Positions 1-8,104 of a stretch of DNA of 17,563 nucleotides are shown piece by piece. Made by a program: the position numbers and the translations under genes. The notes under the pieces are model-generated. The model saw only the letters and a list, made by a program, of their open reading frames with translations. It did no database searches and was not told the DNA's origin. This DNA comes from Pedosphaera sp. (GTDB lineage: Bacteria; Verrucomicrobiota; Verrucomicrobiia; Limisphaerales; Pedosphaeraceae): positions 1 through 17,563 of the forward strand of contig JAQGOT010000769.1 in assembly GCA_028293465.1 (NCBI GenBank), in the 5' to 3' direction. How positions within the stretch are numbered: the first letter of the stretch is position 1; each line of letters begins with the position of its first letter.

Positions 1-2
1 GA

Positions 3-3000
3 ATGAACATTACAGACGGCGAACTGCTCCGGCGGTATATGCACGACAGCTCGGAGACTGCCTTTGAGGAATTGGTCCGGCGGCACGTCAATCTCATCTA
101 TTCCGCCGCCCTGCGCCAGGTCAACGGCGACGCGCAGCTCGCGGAGGACGTCACGCAATCCGTCTTCACCGATCTTGCCAGGAAAGCCGCACAGCTCACC
201 CGGCATCCGTCCCTCACCGGTTGGCTGTACACGAGCACCCGTTTCATCGCCGCCAACATCCGCCGCACCGAGCAACGTCGCTCCGCCCGTGAACAGGAAG
301 CCCATGCCATGAACGCCTTCTTTAATTCCGTTGGTCCGGAACCCGATTGGGCCCAAATCCGGCCCTTGTTGGACGACGCCATGCACACCCTGGACGAACA
401 AGATCGTGAAGCCGTGTTGCTGCGCCATTTTGAACATCGCTCCTTTGCCGAAATTGGCGAGCGACTCGGTCTCGCTGAAAATGCGGCGCGCATGCGGGTC
501 AGTCGCGCGCTGGATAAATTACAGGAGGCACTCCGCAAACGCGGCGTGACTTCCACGGCCCTCGCCCTGGCCGGATTATTAACCGCCAATGGAGTGGGTG
601 CGGCACCAGCGGATCTGGCGGCCAGGATAGCACAGGCAGCCCTGGCTGGAGCCGCGACGGCCGGCGGGTTGTCTGTGCTCCTGGCTCAATTGTTCACGGC
701 CACAAAGGTCAAGCTCGCCGCGGCTGCGCTGCTCGCTGCCGTGGTGGCGCTGATAGCCACCGCCAATTACCGCCACACCAGCACGGCACCGACCGCGGAT
801 GCATCCGCGCTGGCCAAGCCCGAAAATCTTGCGATCGCTGCCGCATCGCCCGGTTCAGCGCCCACGAATGCTCCCGAGGCGGCTCCAGTCGCTGCCGCCA
901 CGGTGACGAACGGTTTGGTGCTCCATCTGCAAATCGTCGCTGCCGACAGCGGCCAGCCTATTCCCCACGTGCCCATTGATTATCGCGGCTGGGCGGGCCG
1001 GAAGTTTCAGGGCAAAAAACTCGTTTCCACCCGTCTGGGCGTATGCGATGTAATTTATCCGACCAACATTTCCGAGCTGGAACTCACCACGCGCGAGGAT
1101 GGATTCGCCGATACCAAGCTGCTCTGGCGTCCGCCGAATGGAGGTGTGATCCCCACCAACTATGTTCTGCGCCTGGATCGCCCCGTGCCCATCGGCGGGC
1201 GGGTGGTGGATGCCGATGGGAATCCCGTTGCTGGCGCCAAGGTCGGCTGGAACCATGAGGATGCCCCCGCCGAATTAAAGCTGCCGCAAAACCATGAGTT
1301 TGCCTGGATCGAAACCACCACCGACAACGATGGCCACTGGCGGATCGACCGTATCGCGGCGGATATGATCTCTCGCATTTACGGCAGCGCGCGTGACTCG
1401 AACCATGTCGACGCCGCCCTTAGTGTCGGGCAGGACAAGGCGGCGGAAAAGCAGCTTCGAGGCGAGACGCATGTCTTCCAACTCGGTCGCGCCGTGACCG
1501 TCAGAGGTGTGGTGGTGGATGGGAACGGCAGCGGGGTTCCCGACGCCGAAATCCTGATCGGGGGTATCAGCACTTCTGGCCGTCGTGAGGGCAAATCGCA
1601 AAACGACGGCAGTTTTTCCATCTCCGGCTGCCCACCGGGCAAGGAATTGGTCACCGCCAACGCCAAGGGTTACGCCGTCACCACAATTGAGGCAGGTCTC
1701 GCTGCTGATGCTCAACCTTTCCGCCTGGTGGTGCAGCCCGGCAAACTTCTGCGCTTGCGTGTGGTGACCAAGGCCGGCAAGCCGATTCCCCATGCACAGA
1801 TTTATTACGGACATTGGGACCGCGGATTCGCTGATCAAAACCACCCCAAGCCGCCGCAGGTTGAATTCAGCCCCAAAGCCGACGGTGAAGGTCGGGCGAG
1901 TTGGACGAATGCTCCTGACATTGAAATGGCCTTCGATGCGGAAGCGCCCGGTTTCCTGCGCAAGAATGACACCATGATCCGCCCGGACGGTGAGGAGCAC
2001 ACCATCACGTTGTCCTCCGCCTTGGCGGTGCATGGAAAGGTGATGGATGAATCGACCGGAAAGCCCATACCCCGTTTCCGCATTGTGCTAGGCTGGCCGG
2101 ATACCCAAGGCAGCCCTTACTGGAGCACTATTGGCCGGTTCTGGCTCGATTTCGCCAACGGCACGTACCGTCACAACTTGGAGGAGGCGCTTATCGGCGG
2201 TCAGGAGAACCCCGGTTATATTTTAAAATTTGTGGCGGAAGGCTACGCTCCTTTTATTTCCCGGGTGGTTGGACCGGACGAAGGCGATGTCCAACTGGAC
2301 GTGACCCTGCGCCGTGGTATGGAAATGATGGTGCTTGTCAGGAAGCCGGACGGTTCAGCGGCGGCCAACGCAGATATTGGATTGGTCGCTCCCGGTTCCC
2401 ACCTCGAGTTGGTTCAGGGCGGATTTTCGCTGAACAATGCCCAATCCGGCGGTTTTCTCCTGCAAGCGGAAGCCGATGGCACTTTCAAATTGCCCGCCGA
2501 CGACAGTCTCCAACGCGTCATCGCCGCCAGCCCCGACGGCTATGGGGAGAAGCTACCTTCCGCCATGGCCGCCGAACCGGTCATCCAGCTTCAATCTTGG
2601 GGCCGACTGGAAGTAAACTGCCGTTCGGGCGGGCAGCCGGAAGCGGGTCGGGAATACCTGGTCGATCTGGGTGGCGGCTCGCGTGCAACCGTGTCGTTCA
2701 ACTTTCAAGCGGGTCGGTTCAAATCGGATGCCCAAGGTATGATTTCGGTTTTGCAACTCCCACCTGGCCAGCATCATTTGGTTCGGCTGCACACGTCGCC
2801 CATGGGGAACAACCAGACGGTTTGGTCGCACGGCAACCGCACCCCTTTCCAGATTCGCTCCGGCGAGACCACGACGCTCAATTTGGATACGAATTATGTG
2901 GTTACCGCGCATTTGCAGTGGCCTGTCGGGATCTCGCGATTACCGGGCTGGCGAGTCTTCGCGCGGGTCCTGCCGCAAGGGGACGGCCAAACACCGGGAA

Positions 3001-3287
3001 TCGACTTTTCCAAGGCTGGGGCACAAAACCTGCGGGGCTACCCGCTATCCGTGATGACTGACGATAAGATTGCCGCGCAAGATGTGCCGCCCGGCGATTA
3101 CACTTTGTCCGTGCTTTTCTACACCGTGAGCGGCACCAATGGTGCCCCATTTTTCCTTCCCGGTTCCGAGGGCACGAAAACCTTAGCCACTGGCAGCGTG
3201 AACGTAGTTATTCCCAGCGATCCACCCTCAGGGAACCTGGATGCGGGCACGCTGTCGCTCCAGATTCCTCCCGAGTCGGCTCAATGA
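3..3287 (+). CDS. ECF-type sigma-70 factor fused to membrane segment and carboxypeptidase-regulatory-like repeats
   Basis: A 1094-residue protein. Residues about 10-90 form sigma region 2 (the stretch AEDVTQSVFTDLARKA is typical) and about 118-180 form region 4, with the helix-turn-helix around SFAEIGERLGLAENAARMRVS. An Ala/Leu-rich stretch (185-230) and a membrane helix (about 236-254) follow, then a Pro/Ala linker. From about 304 to the end come at least six beta-sandwich units of carboxypeptidase-regulatory-like type, each opening with a G-x-V-x-D-x-x-G-x-P-x-x-x-A pattern (for example near 398, 500, 585 and 677). By family knowledge the N-terminus directs RNA polymerase to a regulon. The inferred layout is a membrane-anchored sigma factor with a periplasmic sensor or binding part. 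Known ECF factors are about 180-200 residues, so most of this protein is extension. The start is the ATG 2 bp from the window edge, so its ribosome site is not visible. A sigma factor is clear; the signal sensed is unknown. Confidence 0.9.
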   Translation: MNITDGELLRRYMHDSSETAFEELVRRHVNLIYSAALRQVNGDAQLAEDVTQSVFTDLARKAAQLTRHPSLTGWLYTSTRFIAANIRRTEQRRSAREQEAHAMNAFFNSVGPEPDWAQIRPLLDDAMHTLDEQDREAVLLRHFEHRSFAEIGERLGLAENAARMRVSRALDKLQEALRKRGVTSTALALAGLLTANGVGAAPADLAARIAQAALAGAATAGGLSVLLAQLFTATKVKLAAAALLAAVVALIATANYRHTSTAPTADASALAKPENLAIAAASPGSAPTNAPEAAPVAAATVTNGLVLHLQIVAADSGQPIPHVPIDYRGWAGRKFQGKKLVSTRLGVCDVIYPTNISELELTTREDGFADTKLLWRPPNGGVIPTNYVLRLDRPVPIGGRVVDADGNPVAGAKVGWNHEDAPAELKLPQNHEFAWIETTTDNDGHWRIDRIAADMISRIYGSARDSNHVDAALSVGQDKAAEKQLRGETHVFQLGRAVTVRGVVVDGNGSGVPDAEILIGGISTSGRREGKSQNDGSFSISGCPPGKELVTANAKGYAVTTIEAGLAADAQPFRLVVQPGKLLRLRVVTKAGKPIPHAQIYYGHWDRGFADQNHPKPPQVEFSPKADGEGRASWTNAPDIEMAFDAEAPGFLRKNDTMIRPDGEEHTITLSSALAVHGKVMDESTGKPIPRFRIVLGWPDTQGSPYWSTIGRFWLDFANGTYRHNLEEALIGGQENPGYILKFVAEGYAPFISRVVGPDEGDVQLDVTLRRGMEMMVLVRKPDGSAAANADIGLVAPGSHLELVQGGFSLNNAQSGGFLLQAEADGTFKLPADDSLQRVIAASPDGYGEKLPSAMAAEPVIQLQSWGRLEVNCRSGGQPEAGREYLVDLGGGSRATVSFNFQAGRFKSDAQGMISVLQLPPGQHHLVRLHTSPMGNNQTVWSHGNRTPFQIRSGETTTLNLDTNYVVTAHLQWPVGISRLPGWRVFARVLPQGDGQTPGIDFSKAGAQNLRGYPLSVMTDDKIAAQDVPPGDYTLSVLFYTVSGTNGAPFFLPGSEGTKTLATGSVNVVIPSDPPSGNLDAGTLSLQIPPESAQ

Positions 3288-3294
3288 AAAGCAG

Positions 3295-4905
3295 TTACTC
3301 CGGGACGAAGGTTGGGCCGGGGATGGGTTGTTCCGGCAGGGGGGCTTTGCGGAGGCGATCCAAGGCGGCGGTGAGGAGGTCGTCGCGGGTGGCGGCGAAG
3401 GCGCCGGGGGTGGGTTTGAAGGGGATTTGGGGTTGGAACCCGCGCTCATCGAGGGGCGTGGCGTCGGGCAGGAAATCGATCCATTGCGGCACGCTGACGG
3501 TCAGGTCGAGGGGGAGGTGGAGGATCTCGGGGTTGCCGCTGGAGCCGCAGGTGTGATCGCCCATGGTGGTGGCGTCGGGATCACCGCTCATCATGGCGAT
3601 GAAGGATTCGTTGCTGCTCATGCATTTCTGGCCGATGAGCACCACGACGGGACGGTTGTATCGCCAGGGCCCGTGTGGGGCGATGGTCCGCGGCTTCTTT
3701 GCCGTCAAGTCGGTGTGCCGGGGACCGTTCCGAACTTGGTTGTAGGCGTAAACGAATTCCTGTTTGAGGAAACGGCTCGCGAATTGTTCGGCCAATGGTT
3801 CGCCGCCGCCGCCGTTCAGACGCACATCGACGATCAAGCCGCGCGTATCCCGCATGTGCTCCAGCACCTCGCCGCATTGCGCCGGGATGCGGGCATCATC
3901 CCAGCCGAGGATGGAGATGAAACCGATTTTGTCGGACGTCACAGCCCATCGCACACGGCCGGTTTTGTGGAGGGTTCCCAACAGGGCCGCGTGGGCGGTG
4001 GGATTGGAATTGGCCGAGCGAGGCCGGTTGAACACGGGGACGTACGTGCCGGCCACTTGCAGCGAGACATGCAAGTCGTGGAGGTTTTTCAGCAGCTCGG
4101 CACAGGTGGCGGTGAATTCGTGCGTTGATTTGCTTTGCAACGCCAACGGCCGGTATTGCTCGCGCAGCTTGTTCCAGTCCACTTCCGGGCGCAGGGCGAA
4201 CATGGCGTAGTCGCGATCAAAAGCCTCCCACAACTGGTCGAAGGCGGCCTCGGCTTGGGCGGTGGTTATGGCCGGCGGGAGTTTCAGCGCCCGGTTTTCG
4301 AACACCGCCATGTACTTGGCTGTCTGAGCTTCCGTGTCCACGATGAAAAACCGGCGTCGCGAAGCTTTCGTGTCCACATCGGCGGTCATGTCCTTGGGCT
4401 CGGGGATCATGGCGTTCCCGCCGGCTTGGAAACTCGAATTCATTTTATAATTTGCAATGCTGCGTATTTCCGCCGCCAGGTTGGTTGCCGCGGAGGCGGA
4501 GACGGTTTCCGGAGGGAACAGGAGGGTGATTTCCTTGGGGTGAAATCGCAGCCAAACGTGCGAGATCGATTCATCCTGATTGGTGGCGAGGCTGGTCAGT
4601 GTTCCGTTGGCGCGCGGGATGAGCACCGCCCACACCGCGCCATCCGCGCAATGGCCGATGCCCAGATCCGCCGGGCCAACCTCGATGCGCAGGTCTTTGC
4701 CCGCCTGGAGGGTGAAGCGCGAGACGCCGAAGATATCCGCCGCGCTGAACTCCCGAAGGCGGGCGTGGGCGGGCGTGGTGTCGCCGGCTCTTAATGCAGT
4801 GGGGTAACGTTTGAGCAAGTCAACCGGCTGGCCGTGCAGGGGCAGCGTGGCAAGCAGAAGATAAAGAAAGTAGAAGCGAAATTTGCAGATTGGTTGTCTG
4901 TTCAT
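3295..4905 (-). CDS. Secreted S41-family (C-terminal-processing/tricorn-like) peptidase
   Basis: A 536-residue protein with an N-terminal export signal (about 1-25, hydrophobic core FYFLYLLLATLPL). The C-terminal half is an S41 protease core: a helical segment with AFDQLWEAFDRDYAMF (about 221-236), strand motif IGFISILGW (327-335), IVDVRLNGGGG (358-368) and the nucleophile region CMSSNESF (428-435). In the CtpA branch a GKG lysine follows the nucleophile by about 25 residues. Here that region reads MGDHTCGSSG (448-457), with no lysine, which fits the tricorn/IRBP-like branch better. No PDZ domain is recognisable; residues 30-210 are an unassigned beta-rich N-terminal domain. AAAGG lies a few bases upstream of the ATG. 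The gene converges with the sigma-fusion gene, with only 7 bp between the stops. Its substrate is unknown, and activity is inferred. Confidence 0.88.
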   Translation of the reverse strand: MNRQPICKFRFYFLYLLLATLPLHGQPVDLLKRYPTALRAGDTTPAHARLREFSAADIFGVSRFTLQAGKDLRIEVGPADLGIGHCADGAVWAVLIPRANGTLTSLATNQDESISHVWLRFHPKEITLLFPPETVSASAATNLAAEIRSIANYKMNSSFQAGGNAMIPEPKDMTADVDTKASRRRFFIVDTEAQTAKYMAVFENRALKLPPAITTAQAEAAFDQLWEAFDRDYAMFALRPEVDWNKLREQYRPLALQSKSTHEFTATCAELLKNLHDLHVSLQVAGTYVPVFNRPRSANSNPTAHAALLGTLHKTGRVRWAVTSDKIGFISILGWDDARIPAQCGEVLEHMRDTRGLIVDVRLNGGGGEPLAEQFASRFLKQEFVYAYNQVRNGPRHTDLTAKKPRTIAPHGPWRYNRPVVVLIGQKCMSSNESFIAMMSGDPDATTMGDHTCGSSGNPEILHLPLDLTVSVPQWIDFLPDATPLDERGFQPQIPFKPTPGAFAATRDDLLTAALDRLRKAPLPEQPIPGPTFVPE

Positions 4906-5240
4906 AAGCGACCTTTGGTGGCAAGCGATACGGTAGCAAAGAGTGGGCGCAGGTTACAAGTGAAATCAACGCTTGTGAGACGACAAGGGCGGATCCAGGG
5001 CATGTTATCCAACTCCAAGAGCAAGGGGGGCGTTTACAGCCGGACATAGAGCCTTTGCAATTTCCACGAAAGCTCAACCTTTTCGCGTTGCGGCGGCCGA
5101 GGACGTCCGCACTCCTGGATCCGGGCAAACGCTCGAAGAACCCTCCCAACCCAACCGCAGTTCCGCGCTTTCCGATGAAAAAATTATTACGAAGGCGAGT
5201 TGGATTGAACTTGGGGAGCAACTCGATAAAGTCTCCGGCA
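4906..5240. other. Divergent intergenic region, no gene supported
   Basis: This lies between the divergent peptidase and zinc-ribbon genes and should contain their two promoters, but no convincing -35/-10 pair stands out. The frame of the zinc-ribbon gene stays open upstream to an ATG at 5055. The translated stretch is rich in Arg, Pro and Ser and lacks family character, so I treat it as non-coding. Confidence 0.5.
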
Positions 5241-5711
5241 ATGCCGGTCTGCCCGATTTGCACGAAGCCGCTGGAGACGATCCGGCAACGTAATGGATTG
5301 TTTTATCATTGCCCGGATTGCCAGGGGCGCGCTCTGAGCATTCCCCAACTCCGCATGGTGGCGGGTGACCAGTTCGCGGCGAGACTGCTGCGGCTGATCA
5401 AAGCGAGCCGCCGCAAGGGAGCGCGTGCGTGTCCGTTTTGCGGGGAGCGGATGGCCGTGATCGACGTGGCAGACCCGCCAATGGAACTGGATGGGTGTCG
5501 TCCGTGCAACCTGGTCTGGTTTGAGCAGCAGCAATATGAGGCCGTGCCGGAGGGGGCGGCTGAGATTGTTGGCACGCTTTCGGCACTGGCCACGGAGATG
5601 CTGGCCATGCAGCGGCTTAAGGAATTGAAGGAGCGCGAGGCAGCGGAAAAGGTGGCTGAGAAGAAGCGGAAATCCCTGCGCGGCACGTTAAAGCGGCTTT
5701 GGGATCAGTAG
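5241..5711 (+). CDS. Double zinc-ribbon (zf-TFIIB-like) protein, rhomboid-associated type without the protease
   Basis: With the start at the ATG just before the first zinc knuckle, the protein has 156 residues. Two CxxC...CxxC ribbons are visible: C4/C7 with C24/C27, and C64/C67 with C86/C89. The second has the DGCRPCNLVWFE signature of zf-TFIIB-type ribbons. Residues about 115-148 are a highly charged, probably helical tail. From family knowledge, verrucomicrobial proteins with this N-terminal module often continue into a multi-spanning rhomboid protease. Here the reading frame stops after the charged tail, and the 180 bp downstream encode no membrane segments. It is therefore either a stand-alone version or the remnant of a truncated fusion. 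No strong ribosome site precedes 5241. Upstream in-frame ATGs at 5055 and 5175 are possible but would add an unstructured basic leader. Confidence 0.72.
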   Translation: MPVCPICTKPLETIRQRNGLFYHCPDCQGRALSIPQLRMVAGDQFAARLLRLIKASRRKGARACPFCGERMAVIDVADPPMELDGCRPCNLVWFEQQQYEAVPEGAAEIVGTLSALATEMLAMQRLKELKEREAAEKVAEKKRKSLRGTLKRLWDQ

Positions 5712-5770
5712 CGGGAGGAGTGACCTTGGTGGCGGGGGGGGGGTACGCATCGCTTTGGCGAACCTGGACC

Positions 5771-5859
5771 GGGGGGTGAAACCCCCACATTGAAATCAGC
5801 CGGAGCCGGGGCAGGTTAGGAATGGCGAGGTAATGATTTCGCCGACGGCTATGGCCGTC
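5771..5859 (+). promoter_or_regulatory. Two short hairpins in the leader region of the secreted repeat protein gene
   Basis: A GGGGG/CCCCC stem with a 5-base loop (5772-5786) is followed by a perfect 6-bp stem GACGGC/GCCGTC with a 4-base loop (5844-5859). They lie 106 and 33 bp before the start of the next gene. No T-run follows either hairpin, so neither is a standard terminator. They may be leader structure or chance. Confidence 0.3.
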
Positions 5860-5891
5860 CACGGAACGAGAAAGCAAACAAGGAGAACTCA

Positions 5892-6521
5892 ATGAAAAAA
5901 ATTGTATCAACAGGTTTGGTGTCGTTGTTGCTGGGGGCGGCAATGCCGGCCATGGCTCAAACACAGACCCAACCACAGACCGACACTCAACCACAGACAC
6001 AGAGTCAATCGCAAACCAACAAGCCGGAAGCGGTGGGGGTGACTGAAGTCGCAAAGGTGAAAGCCACGGTTCAGCACGTGGATCCTATTCTGAAGAGGGT
6101 GACGCTGAAAACCCCGGACGGAAATACCGTCAAGCTGAGACTCAAGAATGCGCAGAACCTCAGCCAACTCAAGAAGGGTGACATTGTCAATGTGGACTAC
6201 CTCCAGTCAACGGCAGTGGCGCTGGCAAAACCTGGTCAAGAGCCCACGGGCCGGGAAGTGGAGCAGTTTGTGGCCGTGCCCGACAAGGGACAGATGCCGG
6301 GCGGGGTGCAAGTGACGACGATCAAGGAGACCGCGACGATCGACAAGATTGATCATAAAAAGCGGATGGTGACACTGAAAGAACCCGACGGGACGACCGT
6401 GAGGCTGAAGGTTGATCCGCGCGTGACGAACTTTGATCAGCTCAAGAAAGGCGACCAAGTTGCGGTTAGTTACACGGAGGCGGTGGCGGTCACCGTGGAG
6501 AAGCCGCAGTCCCAAGGTTAA
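5892..6521 (+). CDS. Secreted protein with Gln/Thr-rich linker and duplicated beta-rich domain
   Basis: A 209-residue exported protein. A clean signal peptide (MKKIVSTGLVSLLLGAAMPAMA) ends in AMA before Q23. A low-complexity linker of Q/T/P repeats follows (23-43). Two homologous units follow, about 55-113 and 145-204. Each has the order A-T-[VI]-x-x-[VI]-D, R-V/M-V-TLK-x-PDG-x-TV-[KR]L, a short charged stretch, QLKKGD, then a final strand ending AVAL/AVTV-x-KP. This suggests an internal tandem duplication of a small OB- or SH3-like barrel, close in style to periplasmic proteins annotated only by domains of unknown function. AAGGAGA lies 6-7 bases before the ATG, so the start is firm. The function is unknown; the neighbouring HdeD-like gene hints at envelope stress. 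Confidence 0.82.
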   Translation: MKKIVSTGLVSLLLGAAMPAMAQTQTQPQTDTQPQTQSQSQTNKPEAVGVTEVAKVKATVQHVDPILKRVTLKTPDGNTVKLRLKNAQNLSQLKKGDIVNVDYLQSTAVALAKPGQEPTGREVEQFVAVPDKGQMPGGVQVTTIKETATIDKIDHKKRMVTLKEPDGTTVRLKVDPRVTNFDQLKKGDQVAVSYTEAVAVTVEKPQSQG

Positions 6522-6623
6522 CGAGGTGGATTGAAATTCGTCAGGTCAATACCAGTCGGTGCGCCGGTGGCGGATGGGAGCAGGTAACCACCCGATCCAC
6601 GGTGCGCCGGGGTGACAGGTTCT

Positions 6624-6695
6624 GATCGCGATGGGGGAATGGCGGGCACTGGGGTTGTTGACCAAGTAAGTTGCAGGGTTCTCCCCCATGCGATC
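6624..6695. repeat. Long inverted repeat (14-bp arms, one bulge, 43-bp loop) upstream of the HdeD-like gene
   Basis: The left arm (6624-6638) and right arm (6682-6695) are complementary over 14 bp, including GGGGGA/TCCCCC, with one extra G in the left arm. A direct repeat, CGGTGCGCCGG, lies just before it (6557-6567 and 6600-6610). The structure is in the 234-bp spacer, 60 bp before the next start codon, where it could fold in the leader RNA or bind a regulator. Confidence 0.6.
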
Positions 6696-6755
6696 GGCCT
6701 GCATCCATTTCTGGCAAACCGCAGAACCGGCGGTATTGTTTGGGAGGAGGTAAAT

Positions 6756-7358
6756 ATGAATGAGAATACGAGTGCGGGTGCAGGGTTCGGAGATACGGTG
6801 GATCGGCTGACGCGGAATTGGTGGTTATTGGCGTTGCGAGGGGTGGCGGCCATCCTTTTTGGGGTGATCGCTTTTATATGGCCGGGCATTACTCTGATTG
6901 GTTTGACTTTTCTCTTCGGCGCTTATGCGCTGGTGAATGGGGTTTTGGCTTTTTGGGCGGCGTACAATGCGCCCAAAGGGTATCCTCGTTTCGGAGGGCT
7001 GATTTTTGAGGGTGTGCTTAGCGTCGCGGCCGGTGTGCTGGCCTTTATCTGGCCCGGCCTCACGGCGCTGTCGCTGCTGATTATTATTGGCGTCTGGGCC
7101 ATCATCAACGGGGCCATTGAGATTGCCGCCGCCATCCGCCTGCGCAAGGTCATTGCGAATGAATGGTGGCTGGTGCTGGCGGGAATTGTCTCGGTGCTGT
7201 TCGGCCTGCTCATCCTCGCCCGGCCGGGGGCGGGCGCGCTGGCGTTGGTTTGGTGGATCGGGACGTTCGCCATTATTTTTGGCGCGTTGTTGATCGGCCT
7301 CTCCTTTCGGATGCGGCGTTGGAGCCGGAGTGCGTCCAGCAGGACCAGCGCGGCTTGA
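6756..7358 (+). CDS. HdeD/DUF308 family membrane protein
   Basis: A 200-residue integral membrane protein built from three related two-helix units, giving six membrane segments: about 24-43, 46-69, 82-99, 103-125, 137-154 and 162-183. The unit mark is a turn after the first helix of each pair, FIWPG at 40-44 and 97-101 and LARPG at 154-158. This layout is typical of the HdeD/DUF308 family, whose E. coli member is linked to acid resistance at high cell density; the mechanism is unknown. A strong ribosome site (GGAGGAGG, 6743-6750) lies just before this ATG. That rules out the longer frame opening at 6612, which runs through the inverted repeat. The C-terminus is a basic, Arg/Ser-rich tail. Confidence 0.92.
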   Translation: MNENTSAGAGFGDTVDRLTRNWWLLALRGVAAILFGVIAFIWPGITLIGLTFLFGAYALVNGVLAFWAAYNAPKGYPRFGGLIFEGVLSVAAGVLAFIWPGLTALSLLIIIGVWAIINGAIEIAAAIRLRKVIANEWWLVLAGIVSVLFGLLILARPGAGALALVWWIGTFAIIFGALLIGLSFRMRRWSRSASSRTSAA

Positions 7359-7409
7359 CGGCGGGAGCGGGAGGAAGCCCCGGTTGGTTCACGGCTGCGA
7401 TTCGCGTAC

Positions 7410-7441
7410 AAAAAAAAGAGCGGCTCCACTCAGAGCCGCTC
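7410..7441 (-). terminator. Intrinsic terminator for minus-strand transcription
   Basis: A perfect 9-bp stem, GAGCGGCTC (7418-7426) with GAGCCGCTC (7433-7441), has a 6-base loop. It is flanked on the left by eight A, which read as a U-run on a minus-strand transcript. On the + strand there is no T-run, so it would be at most a weak terminator for the HdeD-like gene ending 60 bp upstream. Confidence 0.72.
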
Positions 7442-8104
7442 CGAACCTAACTAACCACCATAACTAGCAAGCGTGAACAGCTTAGCTTTTTGCGGGGTTT
7501 CAACAATGGGGTGAACACCCGAGAGCGGAAGTGAGCTGGGGACTGGCATACTGCCCGGCTTATGAGTGGAAAAAGAATTTCAAATCTGGTGGAACGCAGG
7601 AAACTTCGCGAACGCGACCAAACCGCCACGGTCAAAATCAGCAAAGGGCTGCGCGCCAAGCCGCCGGATCAACTGGTCGAGCCGCCCCTCCTTTATCTGA
7701 GCCGGTCCAGACCTCATCCCCTGGCTGAAGGGGCGGATTAGTTAAACAGGAAACCGTTGCACTCTGGCGGAGGACTCGCAAGGGTTGGCAAATCCGGGAA
7801 GGCTTGTGCGAGTGGGATGCGCAGGCGGGTGAGGTGATCCGTTCCGGCCTCTACGCGATGGGTTGGCCGTGGAAAGAGGGGGGAGACCGCTGGCGGGTTT
7901 CCGGGTCTTTGCAAGGAAGCCCCCGGTTCACATTCACGGCGCGCGCAAGACCGGGAAGGGAACACGGGGCAGGATGCCTTACCCACGTCTGAGGCCTGGT
8001 TGTCCATGTTCCGCTTGCGCCGCTCCATGCGTCCACTCGCGGCTGACAACTCCCGGAAAAATATGGGACGACGGCAGGAGGCTGTGGTTATTCACGTAAA
8101 CGCC
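7442..8104. other. Gene-poor segment between outward-facing terminators
   Basis: There is no recognisable protein family on either strand. Two open + strand stretches abut in different frames: a 59-codon frame (7562-7741) and a frame open from 7729 to 7992 with residues such as ALWRRTRKGWQIREGLCEW. They could be one decayed gene split by a frameshift, but neither half is recognised. The segment may be a relic, a non-coding RNA locus, or plain spacer. Confidence 0.4.
7562..7741 (+). CDS. Possible small basic protein (59 residues), unrecognised
   Basis: ATG to TAG gives 59 codons. The product has a basic N-terminal half (RISNLVERRKLRERDQ) and a Pro/Leu-rich C-terminal half. No family is recognised and there is no ribosome site upstream. 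The third codon positions are GC-rich through most of the frame, as in neighbouring genes, which is weak support. It could be a fragment of a frameshifted gene continuing to 7992. Confidence 0.2.
   Translation: MSGKRISNLVERRKLRERDQTATVKISKGLRAKPPDQLVEPPLLYLSRSRPHPLAEGAD

Noticed and set aside
1275..2033. Long minus-strand open frame (252 codons) inside the sigma-fusion gene
   Set aside because: It is antisense to recognisable repeats, and the product has no domain pattern.
3270..3304. Hairpin between the first two convergent genes
   Set aside because: The arms CCCGAGT and ACTCCGGG match only with a bulge and there is no T-run.
3241..4128. Long + strand open frame (295 codons) over the S41 gene
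   Set aside because: It is antisense to a clear S41 protease with signal peptide and active-site motifs. The translation has no family character and arises from GC-rich third positions.
6612..6755. N-terminal extension of the HdeD-like protein
   Set aside because: GGAGGAGG directly before 6756 fixes the start, and the upstream codons run through an inverted repeat.
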